From Pedobacter sp. SYP-B3415 (GTDB lineage: Bacteria; Bacteroidota; Bacteroidia; Sphingobacteriales; Sphingobacteriaceae), in contig NZ_RXNQ01000022.1 of NCBI RefSeq assembly GCF_004138205.1, positions 309,241 to 373,240 of the forward strand: a stretch of 64,000 nt of DNA, written 5' to 3'. Below are positions 61,909-64,000 of this stretch, in pieces. The translations under genes were made by a program, and so were the position numbers. The notes under the pieces are model-generated. The model was not told where the DNA came from, searched no databases, and worked only from the letters and a program-made list of their open reading frames with translations. The stretch's first letter is position 1. Each line of letters opens with the position of its first letter.

Positions 61909-63219
61909 ATGAAAAGATCTATTATTACAACATATATGCTGTCGCTTGTCCTGACAGCCTCCGGCCTGCAAGCGTTCGCACAGGCAAACATATCGCCCGC
62001 AAAAAAACAGGATCGTACCATTGCCATTACCGGCGCAACAATCCATGTAGGAAATGGAACGGTGGTTCAGAACGGAACCATCGTATTCAGCAACGGCAAA
62101 ATTGTGTCTGTAACACCAAACGGCCAGGCACCACAGGATGCATCGGTGATCAGCGCTTCCGGCAAACACATTTATCCGGGATTTATTGCCCCTGTAACAA
62201 ACCTTGGGCTCACGGAGATCGAAGCGGTAAAAGCAACGATCGACTTCCGTGAAATCGGAACGTATAATCCACACGTCCGTTCGCTGATTGCATACAATAC
62301 TGATTCGAAGGTACAACCGACTTTACGAAGCAACGGCGTACTGATGGCCCAGGTTACTCCACAGGGCGGTGTGCTTGCGGGCAGCTCTTCAGTCGTTCAG
62401 CTTGACGCCTGGAACTGGGAAGATGCCGTGCTTCGCGCAGACGATGCCATCCACCTGAACTGGCCGCAAACACCGCGGTTCAGAGGCGGTTTTGGACGCT
62501 TCGCACAGCAATCTCCGGAAGCTTTGCAAGAAGCAACAAACAAGTCAATCGATGAACTGAAAGCATTTTTCGCCGAAGCAAAGGCCTACGCTGAAATTGC
62601 AAAACCAGAAGTTACAAATACCCGGTTTGAAGCCATGCGGCGTCTTTTCAACGGTCAGGAAAAATTGTTTGTCACTGCAGATTCGCAAAAAGACATTGTT
62701 GCGGCGATACGGTTTGCAAAAGGCATGGGTTTAAACCCGGTGCTGGTTGGCGGCGACGAAGCCTATCTTGTTGCCAATTTTCTGAAAGAAAATAATGTTG
62801 CCGTTGTAGTTAAGCAGCCGCACTCACTCCCGGCAAATAACGATGACGATGTAAACATGCCTTATAAAAATGCAGCGCGCCTGGCTAATGCCGGCCTTAC
62901 CGTGGTACTCAGTATAGAGGGCTACTGGCAGCAGCGCAATCTCCCGTTCATGGCCGGAACCGCGGCAGCATGGGGAATGGACCGCGAGAAGGCTGTAAGC
63001 GCCGTAACGTTGAATACCGCAAAAATTTTGGGAATCGACAAAACAGCGGGCAGTCTTGAAGCCGGTAAAGATGCTACATTATTCGTATCAGCAGGCGATG
63101 CTTTGGACATGAAAACCAATAAGGTAGAAAAAGCCTTCATCCAGGGCCGGGACATTAACCTGGATAACCTACATAAACAACTGGACAAGAAGTTTTCTGA
63201 TAAATACAGCGGCAAATAA
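61909..63219 (+). CDS. Secreted amidohydrolase-like protein, metal site degenerate
   Basis: A 436-residue protein with a signal peptide (ITTYMLSLVLTASGLQAFAQ). It has amidohydrolase framework segments (GATIHVGNGTVVQNGTIVF, ITASGKHIYPGF and the C-terminal LGIDKTAGSLEAGKDATLFV), but IAPVTNLGLTEIEA replaces the His-x-His site and no later metal His is evident. It resembles the N-terminal half of the upstream tandem protein. Both are co-transcribed and may form one complex. Role unknown. Confidence 0.85.
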   Translation: MKRSIITTYMLSLVLTASGLQAFAQANISPAKKQDRTIAITGATIHVGNGTVVQNGTIVFSNGKIVSVTPNGQAPQDASVISASGKHIYPGFIAPVTNLGLTEIEAVKATIDFREIGTYNPHVRSLIAYNTDSKVQPTLRSNGVLMAQVTPQGGVLAGSSSVVQLDAWNWEDAVLRADDAIHLNWPQTPRFRGGFGRFAQQSPEALQEATNKSIDELKAFFAEAKAYAEIAKPEVTNTRFEAMRRLFNGQEKLFVTADSQKDIVAAIRFAKGMGLNPVLVGGDEAYLVANFLKENNVAVVVKQPHSLPANNDDDVNMPYKNAARLANAGLTVVLSIEGYWQQRNLPFMAGTAAAWGMDREKAVSAVTLNTAKILGIDKTAGSLEAGKDATLFVSAGDALDMKTNKVEKAFIQGRDINLDNLHKQLDKKFSDKYSGK

Positions 63220-63231
63220 CCGCAAACCCTT

Positions 63232-63263
63232 CTTCCGGATCTGTTGGTTCGATGATCCGGAAG
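63232..63263. other. Hairpin after the amidohydrolase operon
   Basis: CTTCCGGATC and GATCCGGAAG arms (10 bp) with a 12-base loop lie 12 bp after the stop. There is no T-run on the plus strand, so it may stabilise the mRNA end rather than terminate. Confidence 0.55.
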
Positions 63264-63269
63264 CAGGGT

Positions 63270-63303
63270 AAAAAAAAATCCTCGTTACTCAACATAACGA
63301 GGA
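63270..63303 (-). terminator. Intrinsic terminator, minus strand
   Basis: A 9-bp stem TCCTCGTTA/TAACGAGGA with a 7-base loop is followed on the minus strand by nine T. It would stop transcription from the right and separates the amidohydrolase operon from the transposase region. Confidence 0.75.
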
Positions 63304-63703
63304 CAATCATCCCTATTGTTGCCTGGGTCAATCCAGACCCCCAGCAATGATCAGGTTGCAAACAAACTGCCAGATTACATCCCTTCCAAACTAATCAAAG
63401 AAAAAGCTGATAATGAGATATATAAGATCAATGCAAGATTTATACTGAATGTACCTGGAGAAATTTCAAGGGAAATTCTTTCCCATCTGTGGAAAGAACG
63501 GCGATTTTTTTCCTGTGTACCGTTCGGCATTCCACAGCAAACATTGCCTTGTAACCTGCAGCAGAAGGCGGCAATATTCAGCCGGATTAAGAATAAAGCT
63601 AAATGTCTGGTTATCCGATACGAACAGACTGAAATTTGAAACCACCGGCAACGGCGGGGATGCTAAGATCGGATCAAGCAAATAATCTGGGGGGCAAGTT
63701 GGA
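63304..63703. other. Region between operon end and insertion sequence, no gene recognised
   Basis: About 400 bp. An open frame of 107 codons on the plus strand (63316-63639) has no recognisable domain or good start signal. The end of an insertion sequence is expected here, but without the full element its inverted repeat cannot be placed. Confidence 0.3.
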
Positions 63704-64000
63704 TTAAGCATAGATTTTCATCAATCTGAACATGAAGAACTCCACGTTTCTGACACCTCTGAATTGAGCCCTTAGTGCTTTGATCTTTGCGTTGAAAGAT
63801 TCCGCTGAAGCATTCGTATGTCTTCTGTCAAAGTAGTTGAGTATGGTTTGGTAGTGGTTCTGAATTGTTCGGGAAACTGTACCGAATGCTTTTATTCCAG
63901 CTCTTTCCACCAGCTCGTACCACCTGGCAAGTTTTGTGAACCCAACCTCCTTGTCCTTAGTCTTAGAAAAGATATGAGAAAGTTTTCTGCTCAGCAGATA
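63704..64000 (-). CDS. ISL3-family transposase, C-terminal part (runs off the window)
   Basis: The reading frame is open from the right edge of the window to the stop at 63704, about 98 residues. KLARWYELVERAGIKAFG, TILNYFDRRHTNASAESFN and RGVRNVEFFMFRLMKIY match the C-terminal end of ISL3-type DDE transposases. The Glu in NASAESFN is the probable last catalytic residue. The N-terminal part lies outside the window. Confidence 0.88.
   Translation of the reverse strand, partial: YLLSRKLSHIFSKTKDKEVGFTKLARWYELVERAGIKAFGTVSRTIQNHYQTILNYFDRRHTNASAESFNAKIKALRAQFRGVRNVEFFMFRLMKIYA

Noticed and set aside
61648..62316. A 222-codon minus-strand frame spanning the two amidohydrolase genes
   Set aside because: It is antisense to conserved coding sequence and rich in Cys and His without a family match.
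63316..63639. A 107-codon plus-strand frame between the amidohydrolase operon and the insertion sequence
   Set aside because: No domain, no promoter, and overlapping frames of similar length on both strands; could be a remnant but cannot be supported.
1..64000. CRISPR array, rRNA operon, prophage structural genes
   Set aside because: No regularly spaced repeats, rRNA signatures or phage structural proteins were seen.

Overview
The window looks like the chromosome of a Bacteroidota bacterium, most likely family Sphingobacteriaceae (Pedobacter/Mucilaginibacter-like). The reasons are Bacteroidota promoters (TTTG, about 19 bp, TAnnTTTG), a BfmA/BtgA-type mobilization gene, families common in that phylum (DUF4407, DUF1800/DUF1501, DUF1080, astacin lipoprotein), the rplM-rpsI-rpsB-tsf order, and intergenic repeats of a type I associate with these genomes. 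The species call is inference.

Bases 1 to about 19,786 are the right part of an integrated mobile island next to a tRNA-Asp gene. From the tRNA inward it holds a tyrosine integrase, two small DNA-binding-type genes, an orphan HEPN-domain protein, and then a DNA phosphorothioation defence system on the minus strand: dndC-dndD-dndE (sulfur modification of the DNA backbone), followed by an XRE regulator-dptF-dptG-dptH operon (phosphorothioation-dependent restriction) that ends in a GIY-YIG/DUF4357 nuclease gene. A candidate transfer origin and two mobilization genes close the visible part. No cysteine desulfurase (dndA) or dndB gene is seen. The left end of the island lies outside the window.

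From 19.8 to 63.2 kb the content is ordinary chromosome: prfA and lpxH; a ferredoxin/reductase pair; an S41 protease; a GH13 glucosidase with an AraC/PchR-type regulator; M28 and M61 peptidases; a rhodanese, MFS and ABC transporter group; pyrH-frr; nagA; an astacin lipoprotein; the rplM-rpsI-rpsB-tsf operon; aat; a DUF1800/DUF1501 pair; App1, lipid kinase, TonB-like, M23 and hemolysin III genes; rbfA and hflX; trpE-trpG-trpC; and two amidohydrolases. The last 300 bp hold the C-terminal part of an ISL3-type transposase that runs off the right edge.

The strongest regulatory reading is upstream of trpE: a good promoter, a 22-codon leader reading frame with a Trp-Gln-Trp motif that begins almost at the predicted transcription start, and an intrinsic terminator 12 bases before trpE. 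This is a complete transcription attenuator with an apparently leaderless leader peptide. The second is a set of inverted repeats at the start of the XRE gene in front of dptFGH, which suggests that restriction is controlled separately from modification.
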